A stretch of 64,000 bases of DNA. It comes from an uncultured Alteromonadaceae bacterium. GTDB lineage: Bacteria; Pseudomonadota; Gammaproteobacteria; Enterobacterales; Alteromonadaceae. Positions within the stretch are counted from its first letter, which is position 1, and every line of letters starts with the position of its first letter. The DNA lies in NCBI GenBank assembly GCA_947501935.1, contig CANMXU010000004.1, positions 186,001-250,000 of the forward strand, written 5' to 3'. The position numbers and the translations under genes are program-made. Below are positions 18,581-28,142 of the stretch, in pieces. Below the pieces are notes generated by a model, which saw only the letters and a list, made by a program, of their open reading frames with translations, was not told the DNA's origin and made no database searches.

Positions 18581-20733
18581 TGATTTGTTTTAAAGTGTTT
18601 GATCTTAAATATATCTTTTATAAAGTTGTGCTATCGCTAGCAATAGTTAGCTTGTTTTCCTGCGCAGATAAGCTTGCCAATAAAAAGGTAATGCAACAAA
18701 CAAGTGCGCTACCTGCTTTTACTTCAGTTGCTGTAAGTGGCAAACCTGAATTGAATTTTTCCATCAATGAGGGAAAAATTCATAATCATTTCTTTCGTCA
18801 ACAACAAGTGGCCGCCCACACCTTATTAAAATCTGGCACTTCTGCAAGAGTTGTGGTGGCTTTTCCTGCGGGCAATAGTGGTGTTAGTTTATGGTTTAAA
18901 GAAACGACTAAGCCGATAAAATGGCAGGAAATAACAGAAGTTTCCGCAATTACCACAGAAAATGATGATCAGGAGAGGTTATACGGTATTGAAACTTTAT
19001 TAGAGGTTTCTGCTAAGCAACTGCTGGTTGAGCAAGCTGTATTAAGCAATGTCAGAGTGATTCGTGATTACTTGCATTCAGGCATGGTGCCTGAAGAAAT
19101 TAAGAATGTAGTAAAGCTTAGTGAAAATCGTGTTAGCTGGTATCGTGACCGTCTTGACGGTAAAGGTGGCTATCAGCTTGATGTTGAAGTTAAGCAGGGA
19201 AAAGTTTCTGGTGGCAACGGGCAGCCGGTAAGGTTTACTGCCACTAAAGGCCTGCCACTGATATTTAAGATCAAGGCGCTAAGCGGTGATAAACCGTTAA
19301 CGCCGATAACAAAAGAGCAGCTATTTAATCTTAATAACCAAGAACTTATTGCTCATGAGAACCAGTCGACAGAAATAACAAAAAACATCTTGGCTTTCTT
19401 AAGTTATCAGGAAAAGTTATTGGCCGGCTCTTGGCGTTTTGCTACATATTTTGGTCGTGATACCTTAATGTCAATTAGGTTGCTAATGCCAGTTTTACAA
19501 CCGGAAGTAATCGAAGCCGGTCTTGGCTCGGTCATTGACCGGTTAAATGATCGCGGCGAAGTTGCCCATGAAGAAGACATTGCTGAGTTTGCCATATTAC
19601 GCAATATCCGAGAAAACCAAACAATCAATGAACAAGCATTTTATGATTATAAAATGATTGATGATGACTATATGTTAGCACCTATTGTTGCTGAGTATTT
19701 GCTTAATCAAGATAAGGCAGCCGCGCAAGCCTTTTTAAAGAGAAAAACCCCTGAAGGAATTTCTTACCAAGCGCGTTTATTAACTAACTTTAACTATGTC
19801 ATATCAACGGCAAGCACTTATGCTAATAACCCTAAAATAGAAAATTTGATACAACTTGAACAAGGGCATGTGGTAGGCGAATGGCGTGATAGTGGTGAAG
19901 GCTTAGGCTTTGGCAGAGTGCCATATAATGTCAACGCGATATTCGTGCCTGCAGCGCTAAAAGCCATTGCTAAATTGCATGCAAGTGGCCTGTTAGTTGC
20001 TGGCGACACCAAAACCGCTCAGTTAAGTAAAGCAGGTAATATCGCCAGTATTTGGCAACAAAGCGCTGCGCAGCACTTTAAAGTTACCCTGACTAAAGCT
20101 CAGGCTATTGCCGCGATAAATGCTTATGCCAACAAGGTTGGCCTGCCAACGGGTAAAGCACTAGCTGCAATAGATGGGGAGCCACTAACTTTTAATGCTT
20201 TGTCGTTAGATAAAAATGGCAAAGCCATTGCGGTAATGAACTCAGATGATGGTTTTGCGCTGTTATTTACTGAGCCAAATGAGCAGGATTTACTAAACTC
20301 AATCAAAGTTTTATTGCGACCATATCCCGCAGGTTTATTAACACCAGTTGGCATGTTAGTGGCAAATCCAACTTATGCTGACGCTGCTTTGCAGCCATAT
20401 TTTAGTAATCAACATTATCACGGCGAAGTTGTTTGGTCTTGGCAGCAAGCACTATTTGCTGCTGGTCTTGAACGGCAATTATTACGTAGTGATCTATCTC
20501 AATATGCCAAAGTGCAGCTGCGCCAAGCGCAAAAAAGGCTCTGGCAAACTATTCATAAAGCCAAAGAGATGAACAATGCTGAGTTATGGTCTTGGTCAGT
20601 TACCAATGGCCAATATCAGCTGGAATCATTTGGGCAGCGTTCAGGTGATAAAACAGAGTCTAATGCCGCACAATTATGGAGTACGGTCTATTTAGCCATA
20701 TCGTCACCTAAAAGGATTTTTGCAGAAAAGTAA
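18580..20733 (+). CDS. Uncharacterised six-hairpin-type glycosidase-like lipoprotein
   Basis: 717 residues. A lipoprotein signal ends in LFSC (Cys28). I do not recognise a named family. The C-terminal half looks like an (alpha/alpha)6 barrel: GSWRFATYFGRDTLMSIRLL, then HEEDIAEFA, VVGEWRDSGEGLGFGRVPY with several acidic residues, and a helical tail with Trp-rich GEVVWSWQQALFAAG. These resemble segments of glycogen-debranching/GH63/GH37-like clans and of unclassified proteins annotated as six-hairpin glycosidase-like. The N-terminal ~270 residues are beta-rich. It is translationally coupled to the GH97 gene, so it probably acts on the same glycan. Catalytic activity is inference. Confidence 0.7.
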   Translation: MICFKVFDLKYIFYKVVLSLAIVSLFSCADKLANKKVMQQTSALPAFTSVAVSGKPELNFSINEGKIHNHFFRQQQVAAHTLLKSGTSARVVVAFPAGNSGVSLWFKETTKPIKWQEITEVSAITTENDDQERLYGIETLLEVSAKQLLVEQAVLSNVRVIRDYLHSGMVPEEIKNVVKLSENRVSWYRDRLDGKGGYQLDVEVKQGKVSGGNGQPVRFTATKGLPLIFKIKALSGDKPLTPITKEQLFNLNNQELIAHENQSTEITKNILAFLSYQEKLLAGSWRFATYFGRDTLMSIRLLMPVLQPEVIEAGLGSVIDRLNDRGEVAHEEDIAEFAILRNIRENQTINEQAFYDYKMIDDDYMLAPIVAEYLLNQDKAAAQAFLKRKTPEGISYQARLLTNFNYVISTASTYANNPKIENLIQLEQGHVVGEWRDSGEGLGFGRVPYNVNAIFVPAALKAIAKLHASGLLVAGDTKTAQLSKAGNIASIWQQSAAQHFKVTLTKAQAIAAINAYANKVGLPTGKALAAIDGEPLTFNALSLDKNGKAIAVMNSDDGFALLFTEPNEQDLLNSIKVLLRPYPAGLLTPVGMLVANPTYADAALQPYFSNQHYHGEVVWSWQQALFAAGLERQLLRSDLSQYAKVQLRQAQKRLWQTIHKAKEMNNAELWSWSVTNGQYQLESFGQRSGDKTESNAAQLWSTVYLAISSPKRIFAEK

Positions 20734-20797
20734 GGCCTTTATTTGTATCTGGTTATTGCAGTAGCACTAGCCAAGTTACTAGATAATTTATTAGGAC

Positions 20798-20811
20798 TGC
20801 AATCGATTACG
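20798..20811. promoter_or_regulatory. Operator-like palindrome upstream of the first GH18 gene
   Basis: TGCAATCGATTACG lies 49 bases before the ATG at 20860. It shares the AATCGATT core and flanks with the other four sites of the locus. Confidence 0.68.
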
Positions 20812-20859
20812 GTTTGGGTTGGATATAGCAACAACATGTAGAGTAAAAGAGTAACTATC

Positions 20860-22581
20860 ATGAGTAATAAAAAGTTTGGAAACTTAGTTTTTAGTTTAAA
20901 GAGAGCGAGCATTATTTTGCTTTCATTAGTTGTAATATTCACTCTTCCATCATGTGGTGGCAGTTCATCGTCAAGTCCAGACCCTATTCCTATACCAGAG
21001 CCGAACCCAGAGCCAGGCCCAGAATCGAGCTTTGATTCTGCTATTTATGGTGGTGGTCCATTTTATTTTGGCGGCCAAGTAACTATGGATGAACTAAAGC
21101 ATTCAGGTTTCACCACCATAAATTTTTGGACTATTCATGTCGAAAATAACGGTGATTTGGTATACAACGATCAGCTTATTGTGCATGACGGTGAATATGT
21201 CGGTAAAGCAAGCTGGCCTGATGAAATAGCAAGCTTGAAAGTCATGCCGACCTCAGTAAACAGAATACAGTTTGGTGTTGCTTCCTATGGGGTGCCTGAT
21301 TTTGAGCGTATTCAAAGTTTGATTGCATCATCTGGCACTGGGCCAAACAGCATTCTTTACAAGAACTTTAAAGCGCTAAAAGCAGCCATCCCTAGTATTG
21401 ATGCTATCGATTTTGATGATGAAAGCAACTATCACGTTGAATCAGCGGTTAAATTTGGTGTGATGTTGGCTGATCTGGATTATAAAATTACCTTTGCCCC
21501 TTACACCGCCAAAAGCTTTTGGGCTGACACATTCGAGCAAATTAATAACCAAAGACCCGGTGCGGTTGACCGTGTTCATGTGCAAGGTTATGCCGGCGGC
21601 GCGGGTAATCAACCGTCAACATGGAATGCCTTGTTTGACGGAATAGAGGTGAGCATGGGCTTGTGGAGTAAAAATGGTGATAGCTGCACTCAAGGGCGAT
21701 CGCCTGACAATGTTGAAGATGCCTTTAGAGCCTGGCAAGGCAAGCTTGCTGGTGGCTTTATCTGGCTCTATGACGATGTGCAAAAATGCAATGGTAGCCA
21801 AGGTGCAGCACAATACGCTTTTGCTATTAATAAGGCATTAGAGATAAATGAAAGCTCATCATCTCGTGCTAACTCTCCGATGCCCACACATGAAAGTACC
21901 TTTGTTGATGCAGATGTCACTTTAAGCTGGCAGGCGGGTTTTGCTGGCGAAAGTTATAAAGTTTATTTGGCGGATTCTGCCAATTTTACCGACGCTGATT
22001 TAATAGCCGAGACCATACAAACAAGTATTGAACCAGCAAGCCTGCTAGAAGATAGTACTTACTACTGGCGTGTTGATCAGCAAGGTGCGAGTGGCTCTAT
22101 AACCGGAGAGGTCTGGAGCTTTCGCACCAAAATACCAGGTATGACACTTGTTGATAGAACAGATGATGCTGGCTTAAGTATTACCGCTCGAGGTGAGAAT
22201 TTGCCCAATGAAGGAGTAGCACAGCTGATTGATAATGATGCTCAAACAAAGTGGTTAGATTTTAATGGCGATAGCTGGCTTGAGTTTACTTTCGCTGAGC
22301 AGCAACAGTATGTCATTAGTGAATATACGCTGACCTCGGCCAATGATTCCCCCGGCAGAGACCCAAAAGAATGGACACTTTCAGGCTCAAATGATGGTGT
22401 TACTTGGCAGGTATTAGACTTTCAAAGCGGGCAAGATTTTATTCAGCGTTTTGAAAAGAAACGTTATAACTTTGACAACTCAACAGCTTATGGCTTTTAT
22501 CGTTTTGAAATTGCCAATCATGGTGAAGGAGTTACCCAATTAGCTGAGGTTGAACTTATAGAGTACTCATTACAAGAATAA
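20860..22581 (+). CDS. GH18 Endo H/F-like endo-beta-N-acetylglucosaminidase lipoprotein with Fn3-like and discoidin domains
   Basis: 573 residues. A lipoprotein signal ends in LPSC (Cys32), followed by a Pro/Glu-rich linker. The GH18 barrel begins at AIYGGGPFYFGG and carries an intact DxxDxDxE motif, DAIDFDDE at residues 181-188, with Glu188 as proton donor. The extra Asp before Glu resembles Endo H, as I recall it. Residues ~345-425 look like an Fn3/Ig-like domain (TLSWQAGFAGESYKVYLAD, YYWRVDQ). Residues ~440-570 form a discoidin domain of the same subfamily as in the surface lipoprotein at 1405 (TKWLD, TSANDSPGRDP, RFEKKRYNF). Predicted action: cleavage of the N-glycan chitobiose core at the cell surface. 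Confidence 0.87.
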   Translation: MSNKKFGNLVFSLKRASIILLSLVVIFTLPSCGGSSSSSPDPIPIPEPNPEPGPESSFDSAIYGGGPFYFGGQVTMDELKHSGFTTINFWTIHVENNGDLVYNDQLIVHDGEYVGKASWPDEIASLKVMPTSVNRIQFGVASYGVPDFERIQSLIASSGTGPNSILYKNFKALKAAIPSIDAIDFDDESNYHVESAVKFGVMLADLDYKITFAPYTAKSFWADTFEQINNQRPGAVDRVHVQGYAGGAGNQPSTWNALFDGIEVSMGLWSKNGDSCTQGRSPDNVEDAFRAWQGKLAGGFIWLYDDVQKCNGSQGAAQYAFAINKALEINESSSSRANSPMPTHESTFVDADVTLSWQAGFAGESYKVYLADSANFTDADLIAETIQTSIEPASLLEDSTYYWRVDQQGASGSITGEVWSFRTKIPGMTLVDRTDDAGLSITARGENLPNEGVAQLIDNDAQTKWLDFNGDSWLEFTFAEQQQYVISEYTLTSANDSPGRDPKEWTLSGSNDGVTWQVLDFQSGQDFIQRFEKKRYNFDNSTAYGFYRFEIANHGEGVTQLAEVELIEYSLQE

Positions 22582-22691
22582 AAAACAGGGTGATACTGAA
22601 CTAAGTTTATATATGGCCAGCAATGAGCCGACAATCAATTCCACCTAGCTTTGGTTTGTATTGAAAAATTAAAGGCTAATGAACTTAGCGC

Positions 22692-22722
22692 AAAGCCAAA
22701 TTGAGTAATTCAATTTGGTTTT
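22692..22722 (+). terminator. Probable terminator after the first GH18 gene
   Basis: AAAGCCAAATTG (22692-22703) pairs with CAATTTGGTTTT (22711-22722) around a 7-base loop, one G-T pair. The T-run is part of the stem. It lies about 110 bases after the stop codon. The remaining ~310-base gap holds an operator-like site and no gene. Confidence 0.55.
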
Positions 22723-22811
22723 ACGTGCTCTTTACAATATAAATCCCTTTAAATTCAATGTCTTATTATTGTTTTCTTATTGATTAAATAATCAGCTTGT
22801 GTAATGATTTA

Positions 22812-22825
22812 TGTAATCGATTGCA
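22812..22825. promoter_or_regulatory. Operator-like palindrome upstream of the second GH18 gene
   Basis: TGTAATCGATTGCA, 67 bases before the ATG. It matches the other four elements of the locus with one Y and one R substitution. Confidence 0.68.
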
Positions 22826-22891
22826 GTTATTGTGTCGATTGGAACGTATTCTATACTTTTAAAACTAATATTCAAAAAAGAGAGTATATAA

Positions 22892-24673
22892 ATGAAAATA
22901 CAAAGTTTAATTAAGTCGAGTGTATTGGGAGCTTCACTATTGGCAAGCACCGCAGCTTTTGCAGTGTCAGGTGTATATGGTGGGGGCCCAATCTATAATA
23001 ATACTTCTTACTCTATCAATGAGTTAAAAACATCGGGTTTTACTAATCTTGTTGTTTGGACCATTCATATTGAAAGTGACGGTAGTTTAGGCTTTAACGG
23101 TGAATTTCCCTTAGTGGCAAATGGCAGCTATATAGGGGATAGCCATTACCCTAATTTTAAAAGTGATATTGCCTCGTTAAAAGAAGGCGTCACTTCACTT
23201 GATAGAGTGGAACTAGGCTTAAGTGGCTATGGCTCTGGCACATATAATAATATAAGAGACTTGTTAGCTTGTGGTGAAAGCCACTGTGGTACAGGCCCTA
23301 ATAGTATTCTCTATCAAAATTTTGCCGCATTGAAAGCAGCGTTTCCAACAATTGATGCGATAAATAACGATGATGAAGACACCTATCATGTTTCATCTTC
23401 TGTGCAGTTTCATATTATGTTAGCCGATCTTGGCTTTAAAACAGCTATTGTTCCTTATATGAATCAATCTTTTTGGCAGTCTTTGGTAACTCAGGTCAAT
23501 CAAGCTAGACCTGGAGCCATTGATGCGCTCTATTTGCAAGTCTACGCGGGCGGAGGCAATAACAATCCATGTAGCTGGGATTTAGGATTGCCAGTTTATG
23601 CAGGTTTGTGGTCGAGAGATTATTCTCCTAGTGGTGTGCAGACTAAAATGCAAGATTGGAAAAATAGCTGTAAGAACACCGTAAAAGGTGGCTTCATGTG
23701 GATATATGATGATTTTGACAATAGTGCTCAGGTTGCTGCCTATGCTTCGGCAATAAATACTGTGTTTACAGAGCAAGAGCCTAACCCAAATGACCCTATA
23801 ATTACCGCTAGAGCAAGCATCCATAGCGGCGAAGATCAGGATAAAGCTTTTGATGGCGATACTGCTACCAAGTGGCTCGATAATGCTGGCGTTCCAAATA
23901 CAGGTAATCCTTCATGGATACAAGTAGAATACCCAGAGGCAAAACTGATAGACACGCTTACGTTAGTAAGTGCCAATGATGAAGATTCCCGTGATCCTAC
24001 AGACGTTGAATTGCTAGCGTCGAATGATGGCAGTAATTGGACAACCTTAGGGGCTTGGTCTAATTTGGAATTTTTAGCGCGATTTGAAAGTAAAGACTTA
24101 ACGTTTGAAAATTCTCAATTGTTCAACCAATTCAAATTAAACATAACCAAGAATAAAGGTAATAACTCATTAACTCAGATTGCTGAAATATCGTTAACCG
24201 ATAATAGTAACCCTCAACCTAATTCCGTTGACCATACCGGCTTTCAAGGCGTTACTATCGATGCCCGAGCGAGCATTCATTCAGGGGAAGCTGAAACAAT
24301 GGCTTTTGATGATGACTCAAATACCAAGTGGTTAGACAACGCGGGTGTACCAAATACCACTTCTCCTTCATGGATTCAAGCAACATTACCAGCGGCCCAA
24401 GTAGTCAATGAGCTAGCTATCACTAGTGCAAATGATTCCACTGAAAGAGATCCATTAGACTTTAGCCTGAGTGGCTCAAATGATAATGGTGTTACCTGGG
24501 TGGAAATAGGCGCGTGGAATAATGTTACTTGGAATACTCGCTTTGAACGTCAGCTGTTCAGTGTGAGTAATAGCGATGCTTATTCAAGTTATCGTTTGAA
24601 TATTACTCAAAACCTGGGAAATTCTTCTATGACTCAAATTGCTGAAATTGAATTATTAGGACCTGAGTTTTAG
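22892..24673 (+). CDS. GH18 Endo H/F-like protein with altered DxxDxDxE motif and two discoidin domains
   Basis: 593 residues. A Sec signal peptide (SSVLGASLLASTAAFA) rather than a lipobox, so probably periplasmic or secreted. The GH18 region is a clear paralogue of the preceding gene (VYGGGPIYNN, GTGPNSILYQNF, KGGFMWIYDD). The motif reads DAINNDDE at residues 155-162: Asn158 replaces the second aspartate of DxxDxDxE, while Asp160 and the donor Glu162 remain. Two discoidin domains follow (about 308-440 and 455-590). The protein could be an ENGase with changed activity, or mainly a glycan-binding protein. It ends before a strong terminator. Confidence 0.85.
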   Translation: MKIQSLIKSSVLGASLLASTAAFAVSGVYGGGPIYNNTSYSINELKTSGFTNLVVWTIHIESDGSLGFNGEFPLVANGSYIGDSHYPNFKSDIASLKEGVTSLDRVELGLSGYGSGTYNNIRDLLACGESHCGTGPNSILYQNFAALKAAFPTIDAINNDDEDTYHVSSSVQFHIMLADLGFKTAIVPYMNQSFWQSLVTQVNQARPGAIDALYLQVYAGGGNNNPCSWDLGLPVYAGLWSRDYSPSGVQTKMQDWKNSCKNTVKGGFMWIYDDFDNSAQVAAYASAINTVFTEQEPNPNDPIITARASIHSGEDQDKAFDGDTATKWLDNAGVPNTGNPSWIQVEYPEAKLIDTLTLVSANDEDSRDPTDVELLASNDGSNWTTLGAWSNLEFLARFESKDLTFENSQLFNQFKLNITKNKGNNSLTQIAEISLTDNSNPQPNSVDHTGFQGVTIDARASIHSGEAETMAFDDDSNTKWLDNAGVPNTTSPSWIQATLPAAQVVNELAITSANDSTERDPLDFSLSGSNDNGVTWVEIGAWNNVTWNTRFERQLFSVSNSDAYSSYRLNITQNLGNSSMTQIAEIELLGPEF

Positions 24674-24720
24674 TGAGTTAGGAAATTCAGCTATAACGGC
24701 GTAAAGCCTCTTACCCTTTT

Positions 24721-24756
24721 AGTCTTAACCGCTAGTGATTAGTGGTTAAGACTTTT
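24721..24756 (+). terminator. Terminator between the GH18 gene and pgi
   Basis: AGTCTTAACC (24721-24730) pairs with GGTTAAGACT (24744-24753), with further pairs inside and TTTT at the end. It separates the GH18 transcript from pgi, though pgi starts only 34 bases later and may be read through. Confidence 0.8.
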
Positions 24757-24789
24757 CTATTAACCAAGATAAAATTTAACAGGACAACC

Positions 24790-26433
24790 ATGTTATCCAG
24801 AACATCTCTTGCAAGTTGGCAAGCGCTAAATGTACATGCCAAGCAAATGAAATTCAGACATATGAACGAGTTTTTTGCTACCGATAAGCAACGATTTGAG
24901 CATTTTTCAGTTAATGCACCGTCATTGTTATTGGATTATTCAAAAAACTTAGTTACCCAAGAAACCATGCTGAAACTGATGGCATTGGCCCAAGAGTCTG
25001 ATGTGATCACTTGGCGTGAAAAAATGTTCAGTGGTGAGCGTATTAATAGTACCGAGAATCGTGCGGTATTACACACAGCGCTGCGCAGTGGTTCTGAGCA
25101 ATCAATCAATATTGATGGTGCCAATGTAGCTCAGCAAGTAGCTGCTAGCTTGGATAAAATGAAAACTTTCACCGAGCAAGTGAGAAGTGGCGATTGGCTT
25201 GGCTACACAGGTAAACGCATTACTGATATCGTTAATATTGGTGTTGGTGGTTCTAATTTAGGACCACAAATGGTTACCGAAGCGCTAAAACCTTATAGTG
25301 ATAATCGTGTTAGGGTGCACTATGTTTCCAATGTTGATGGCACACAAATAGCTAATGTGCTGAGGCCACTAAACCCAGAAAATGTTTTGTTTATCGTTTC
25401 CAGTAAAACCTTTACCACCACCGAAACCATGACCAACGCCAATACCGCCAGACAGTGGTTGATTGCCTCATCTTTTGATGAAAAATCAGTCGCTAAACAC
25501 TTTATTGCGGTAAGCGCCAATGTTAACAATGTGTCAAATTTTGGCATTGAAGCTGACAATATTTTCGATATGTGGGATTGGGTTGGTGGTCGATTCTCTT
25601 TATGGTCAGCTATTGGTTTACCTATTGCGTTGGATCTTGGCTTTGAAAAGTTCAAAGAACTTTTGGTTGGTGCCAATGAAATGGATCAACATTTTTGCCA
25701 AACACCACTAGAACAAAATGCACCGGTAATTTTGGCTCTGTTAAGTGTCTGGAATTGCACCTTTCTCGGTGCTCAATCACAAGCAATATTACCTTATGAT
25801 CAATCTTTACATATGTTTTCTGCCTATATGCAACAAGCTGAAATGGAAAGCAATGGTAAGTCGGTTTCGTGGCATGGCAACGCGATAGATTATCCTACCG
25901 TGCCTTCCATCTGGGGCGCGTTAGGGATCAATGGTCAACACGCTTTTTATCAGTATTTGCATCAAAGCAATAACATAGTGCCAGCAGATTTTATTGGTTC
26001 GATTGAAAGTGTTACGCCAGTAAAAGGGCACCATTCAACCTTAATGGCTAACTTTTTTGCCCAATCGCAGGCGCTGATGTCTGGTGTTGATGAACAACAA
26101 GTTCGAGCCGATCTTAAAGCCAAAGGTAGAACTCAAGAGTACATTGACAAGGTATCGCCACATAAGGTTCATAAGGGAAATCGACCCACTAATACTATTT
26201 TGATGAAACGTATTTCGCCAAAAAGCTTGGGCAGTTTAATTGCCTTATACGAACACAAAATTTTTGTTCAAGGTATTATTTTGCAAATTTGTTCGTTTGA
26301 TCAGTGGGGTGTGGAGCTTGGTAAAGGGCTCGCGAATGAAATTCAGCAAGAGCTAGAACAAAACATAACTAACGGTAATCATGACAGCTCTACTAATAGC
26401 TTGATTAGTTTTTTCAAAAGTTCATTTAGATAA
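24790..26433 (+). CDS. pgi: Glucose-6-phosphate isomerase
   Basis: 547 residues, the usual length of bacterial PGI. The ATG at 24790 is preferred because AGGA lies at 24781-24784 and because the upstream in-frame codons overlap the terminator. Signatures: DIVNIGVGGSNLGPQMV, FIVSSKTFTTTETMTNA, GGRFSLWSAIGLP, and the C-terminal SFDQWGVELGK. It interconverts glucose-6-P and fructose-6-P in the cytoplasm. Placement inside the glycan locus makes sense for feeding fructose-6-P or glucose-6-P from GlcNAc, mannose or glucose into central metabolism. Confidence 0.98.
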   Translation: MLSRTSLASWQALNVHAKQMKFRHMNEFFATDKQRFEHFSVNAPSLLLDYSKNLVTQETMLKLMALAQESDVITWREKMFSGERINSTENRAVLHTALRSGSEQSINIDGANVAQQVAASLDKMKTFTEQVRSGDWLGYTGKRITDIVNIGVGGSNLGPQMVTEALKPYSDNRVRVHYVSNVDGTQIANVLRPLNPENVLFIVSSKTFTTTETMTNANTARQWLIASSFDEKSVAKHFIAVSANVNNVSNFGIEADNIFDMWDWVGGRFSLWSAIGLPIALDLGFEKFKELLVGANEMDQHFCQTPLEQNAPVILALLSVWNCTFLGAQSQAILPYDQSLHMFSAYMQQAEMESNGKSVSWHGNAIDYPTVPSIWGALGINGQHAFYQYLHQSNNIVPADFIGSIESVTPVKGHHSTLMANFFAQSQALMSGVDEQQVRADLKAKGRTQEYIDKVSPHKVHKGNRPTNTILMKRISPKSLGSLIALYEHKIFVQGIILQICSFDQWGVELGKGLANEIQQELEQNITNGNHDSSTNSLISFFKSSFR

Positions 26434-26568
26434 CAACAGGCACTTTATTTACTCACTTTCATCTAAAGTATTTTAATGAATTCGAATAACTTGATTTTTA
26501 TCAGTTAAGTTATTGTTATTAAATGAAGTACTTGGGTTAAGTAATCATCCAATTTGGGAACTAGCTTC

Positions 26569-27972
26569 ATGAACAATCCTTTTAATAATAAGTCTTTGAC
26601 GTGCGTTGTAATTTTGTCTTTTTTTTTAGTAGCTTGTGGAAGTGATAACGACTCATCGTCCCAACCTCCACCAACAGACGTAGATCAACCATCGGTCAAT
26701 TTACATAAACTGCCAATAATTGAAATAGATACTTTGGGCAACATCATTGTTGATGAACCTAAAGTAAAAACAAGGATGGCGGTAAAAGAGTTAAATGATG
26801 ACGGCATTGAAATAGTGACTTATGAAGGTTTTGCAGGCGTAGAGTTTCGCGGGGCTTCATCTCAGTCGTTTGATAAAAAATCGTATGGTGTTGAAACGCG
26901 TAATGACGATGATAGTAATTTAAACACCTCAATATTGGGCTTTCCAGAAGAAAATGACTGGGTGTTTTATGGTCCTTATAGTGATAAATCTTTGATGCGT
27001 AATCCGTTAATGTTTTCTATTGCTAGTGATCTGAATCGTTATGCATCGCGTTGGCAATATTTTGATTTATACATAAATGAACAACATCAAGGTATTTATG
27101 TACTGCTAGAAAAAATGAAACGGGATGACTTTCGTATTAATATCAATAAATTAAAAGAAAGTGAAAATGATGGCGAAGACGTTACGGGCGGTTACATCAT
27201 TAAAATTGATAAAACTGTCGGTGATGGCATCGGTACCGGAGATTACAATGACACTATTTCGTTTGCTTCTCATCACCTATCTCAGAGTAATAAGAGGCAT
27301 CATTTTCTTTATGATACACCCGACTCAGATGAAATAACCACAGAACAAAAAATCTATATTCAAAGCTACTTACATGATTTTGAAGATGCTTTGCAATCGG
27401 TGAATTTTACCAATGAAGAAGTTGGGTATCGAAACTATATTGATGTTGACTCCTTTGTTGATTATTTCATTTTAAATGAATTAGGTCGTAATGTTGACAG
27501 TTACCGCTTAAGTACATATTTAGTGAAAGATAAAAACGCCAGGTTGGCTATGGGCCCAATGTGGGATTTGAACTTGGCCTTTGGTAACGCGAATTATTGT
27601 GAAGGTGATAATGTTAATACTTGGGCCTATGAATTTAGTGTGGTATGCCCAAGTGACGCAAACCCAGTCCCTTTTTGGTGGCAGCGATTATTAAGTGACC
27701 CTTATTTTTCAGATAAAGTAAAAAGCCGATGGCAAGCCCTAAGGCTTAATGTGCTTAGTGATGAGCACTTAGCCGAAAAAATTAATGATATTTCCTTATT
27801 GCTTGAAAAGAGTAAATCGGTACCTGAAAACTTTTCTGTATGGGGGACTTTAGGGGAGTATGTTTGGCCAAATGCGTTTATCGGGGAATCACATCAGCAA
27901 GAAGTAGATTATTTGAAAACATGGTTACAGTCACGTATTTCTTGGCTCGATAATAATATCCCTGCTTTATAA
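26569..27972 (+). CDS. CotH kinase family lipoprotein
   Basis: 467 residues from the ATG at 26569 (GGGA at 26556-26559); an in-frame TTG 15 bases earlier is less likely. A lipoprotein signal ends in FFLVAC. CotH landmarks: GVEFRGASSQSFDKKSYGVE, NDWVFYGPYSDKSLMRNPL, GIYVLLEKMKRD, GGYIIKIDK and GPMWDLNLAFGNA. CotH-type proteins are atypical protein kinases known from spore coats and fungal surfaces; in marine carbohydrate loci they occur without known role. The lipoprotein anchor means an envelope location, where ATP is scarce, so kinase activity here is uncertain. Confidence 0.9.
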   Translation: MNNPFNNKSLTCVVILSFFLVACGSDNDSSSQPPPTDVDQPSVNLHKLPIIEIDTLGNIIVDEPKVKTRMAVKELNDDGIEIVTYEGFAGVEFRGASSQSFDKKSYGVETRNDDDSNLNTSILGFPEENDWVFYGPYSDKSLMRNPLMFSIASDLNRYASRWQYFDLYINEQHQGIYVLLEKMKRDDFRININKLKESENDGEDVTGGYIIKIDKTVGDGIGTGDYNDTISFASHHLSQSNKRHHFLYDTPDSDEITTEQKIYIQSYLHDFEDALQSVNFTNEEVGYRNYIDVDSFVDYFILNELGRNVDSYRLSTYLVKDKNARLAMGPMWDLNLAFGNANYCEGDNVNTWAYEFSVVCPSDANPVPFWWQRLLSDPYFSDKVKSRWQALRLNVLSDEHLAEKINDISLLLEKSKSVPENFSVWGTLGEYVWPNAFIGESHQQEVDYLKTWLQSRISWLDNNIPAL

Positions 27973-28045
27973 TAACAAGTGTAAAATTGCTATTGAATCA
28001 GGTGTTCTGCTGTTAATGCCATTTATTTTAAAAAATGAATATAAA

Positions 28046-28142
28046 AAGGTTAAGTTGAATATGAAACAAACAATAATATTGAAGCTATTTTTGGTGATTT
28101 TAACACTACAAGGTTGTAGTAGTGCACCTATAGCACCTATTG
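28046..28142 (+). repeat. Copy 1 of a duplicated 97-bp ribosome-site/lipoprotein-signal cassette
   Basis: Aligned by eye without gaps to 29773-29869, about 80% of positions agree, including an uninterrupted run of about 20 bases over the lipobox. It covers the ribosome-binding region, start codon and signal peptide of the PHP-domain gene; similarity stops soon after the lipidated cysteine. Confidence 0.8.
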
